NCBI RefSeq assembly: GCF_030285625.1
Contig: NZ_CP127294.1
Coordinates: forward strand, 2,862,001-2,926,000
DNA length: 64,000 bases
Direction: 5' to 3'
DNA from: Amycolatopsis sp. 2-15
Lineage (GTDB): Bacteria > Actinomycetota > Actinomycetes > Mycobacteriales > Pseudonocardiaceae
Made by a program: the position numbers and the translations under genes. The notes under the pieces were generated by a model. That model made no database searches. It was not told where the DNA came from and saw only the letters and a program-made list of their open reading frames with translations. Positions within the stretch are counted from its first letter, which is position 1. The number at the start of each line of letters is the position of its first letter. Below, piece after piece: positions 63,476 to 64,000 of this stretch.

Positions 63476-63481
63476 ATCGTA
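63476..63481 (-). promoter_or_regulatory. Putative lsr2 -10 element
   Basis: On the minus strand TACGAT (63481-63476) lies about 70 bases upstream of the lsr2 start. The upstream -35 region is only a weak match. It is a candidate promoter and no more. Confidence 0.35.
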
Positions 63482-63557
63482 GCATCGAATGGTCGGGGAA
63501 ATGCCAGGGCCGAAACTGTCGGGGAAACTCCCGGTGCGGTCGAGGCGGTGTCGAGGG

Positions 63558-63864
63558 TCAGGAAACGTCGACGGAAGGTGACCAGAAGGCCTCGAACTGT
63601 TCTGTCACGCCGTAGTCGGTGCCGGCACGGCGTTGCGCTTTGAGGTCCGGGAAGCTGTCCATTGTGCGGTCAGGTTCGGCGTAGCGGGCGGCCACCATGC
63701 CTCCGCCGGACGGGGGTGGGCGGTCCGAGGTGGATCAGCCAGTCGGCCAAACCGCACACTCGGGTGAACTCTTCCTCCGTGCAGTGCGCGGCCCAGTCTG
63801 CCGTGGCGTTCTCACCGTATTGGGCGGTCCACTGCGCGGTCAGCCGTCGAGCTGTGGAGAGCAC
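63558..63864 (-). pseudogene. Hypothetical gene, possibly split by a frameshift
   Basis: Two overlapping frames on the minus strand look like parts of one protein of about 100 residues. The first (GTG 63864) reads VLSTARRLTAQWTAQYGENA...EEEFTRVCGLADWLIHLGPP and ends at 63670. The second reads MVAARYAEPDRTMDSFPDL...YGVTEQFEAFWSPSVDVS from 63698 to the stop at 63558. Both have high third-position GC. A single indel near 63690-63730 would join them. They may instead be two small overlapping genes. No family recognised. Confidence 0.4.
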
Positions 63865-64000
63865 GACCGCTCATATTACCGTTACACGGCCGGGTTTCCT
63901 TCGAGATTGCCGTCTCAGGCCGAGCCGACCAGCGCACAAGCCATTCCGAGGCTCATGCCTGTGCGCGACAACGCGCGGGCCGGGTCCGTGTGCCACGCCG

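Overview
This is a high-GC actinobacterial chromosome segment, most like the Pseudonocardiaceae and probably Amycolatopsis or a close relative. The signs are near-universal G/C third codon positions, GTG starts and 4-base start/stop overlaps, an Lsr2 nucleoid protein, paired XRE-DUF5753/DUF397 genes, IdeR-type iron boxes, and an mfd-mazG-eno-ftsB-DUF501-ppx core block that matches the gene order around mfd and eno in Mycobacterium tuberculosis. The species is an inference. No rRNA, CRISPR array, replication origin, insertion sequence or large biosynthetic cluster is visible.

Positions 1-9641 hold an LLM-class oxidoreductase, a frameshifted heme-binding-type gene, mfd, an XRE/DUF397 regulator pair whose DUF397 motif is triplicated, a SurA-like lipoprotein and mazG. 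Positions 9642-22012 interrupt the core block: a lone trpC, a quinone-oxidoreductase/TetR pair, a sigma/anti-sigma/ABC-transporter operon, an F420-type oxidoreductase, the iron-uptake operon efeUOB under two iron boxes, and a frameshifted FAD monooxygenase. The core block resumes at 22013-30855 with a transglycosylase-like protein that has lost its catalytic glutamate, eno, an FtsB-like divisome protein, DUF501 and Ppx/GppA. Inserted among these are a DUF2975/XRE pair with a double operator and an intact transglycosylase with a long acidic cytoplasmic tail.

Positions 31021-36612 are a complete peptide ABC importer (binding protein, two permeases, two ATPases). Next come a secreted subtilisin-like protease, an AbiEi/nuclease-like gene bracketed by two copies of a palindromic repeat, a second LLM oxidoreductase, an S10 peptidase, endonuclease V (frameshifted) beside a family-5 uracil-DNA glycosylase, a type II NADH dehydrogenase, and a multicopper oxidase divergent from a TetR regulator.

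After an unusual tRNA with a UAA anticodon and a short variable arm (47359-47432) the sequence turns accessory. About 2.5 kb is mostly decayed, with remnants of a sulfatase and of a second GAP-family gene around one intact GAP gene. A compact block follows: cydAB, a GH15 glucoamylase-type enzyme, a second NDH-2-like flavoprotein, a GMC oxidoreductase and zwf, i.e. sugar oxidation next to a high-affinity quinol oxidase. The window ends with SHOCT and DUF6325-type small proteins, an SPFH/NfeD pair and lsr2.

Three otherwise well-conserved genes (1168-2018, 20545-21965, 42125-42780), and possibly a fourth (63558-63864), are split by single-position frameshifts. Either several genes are recently inactivated or the assembly carries small indel errors.
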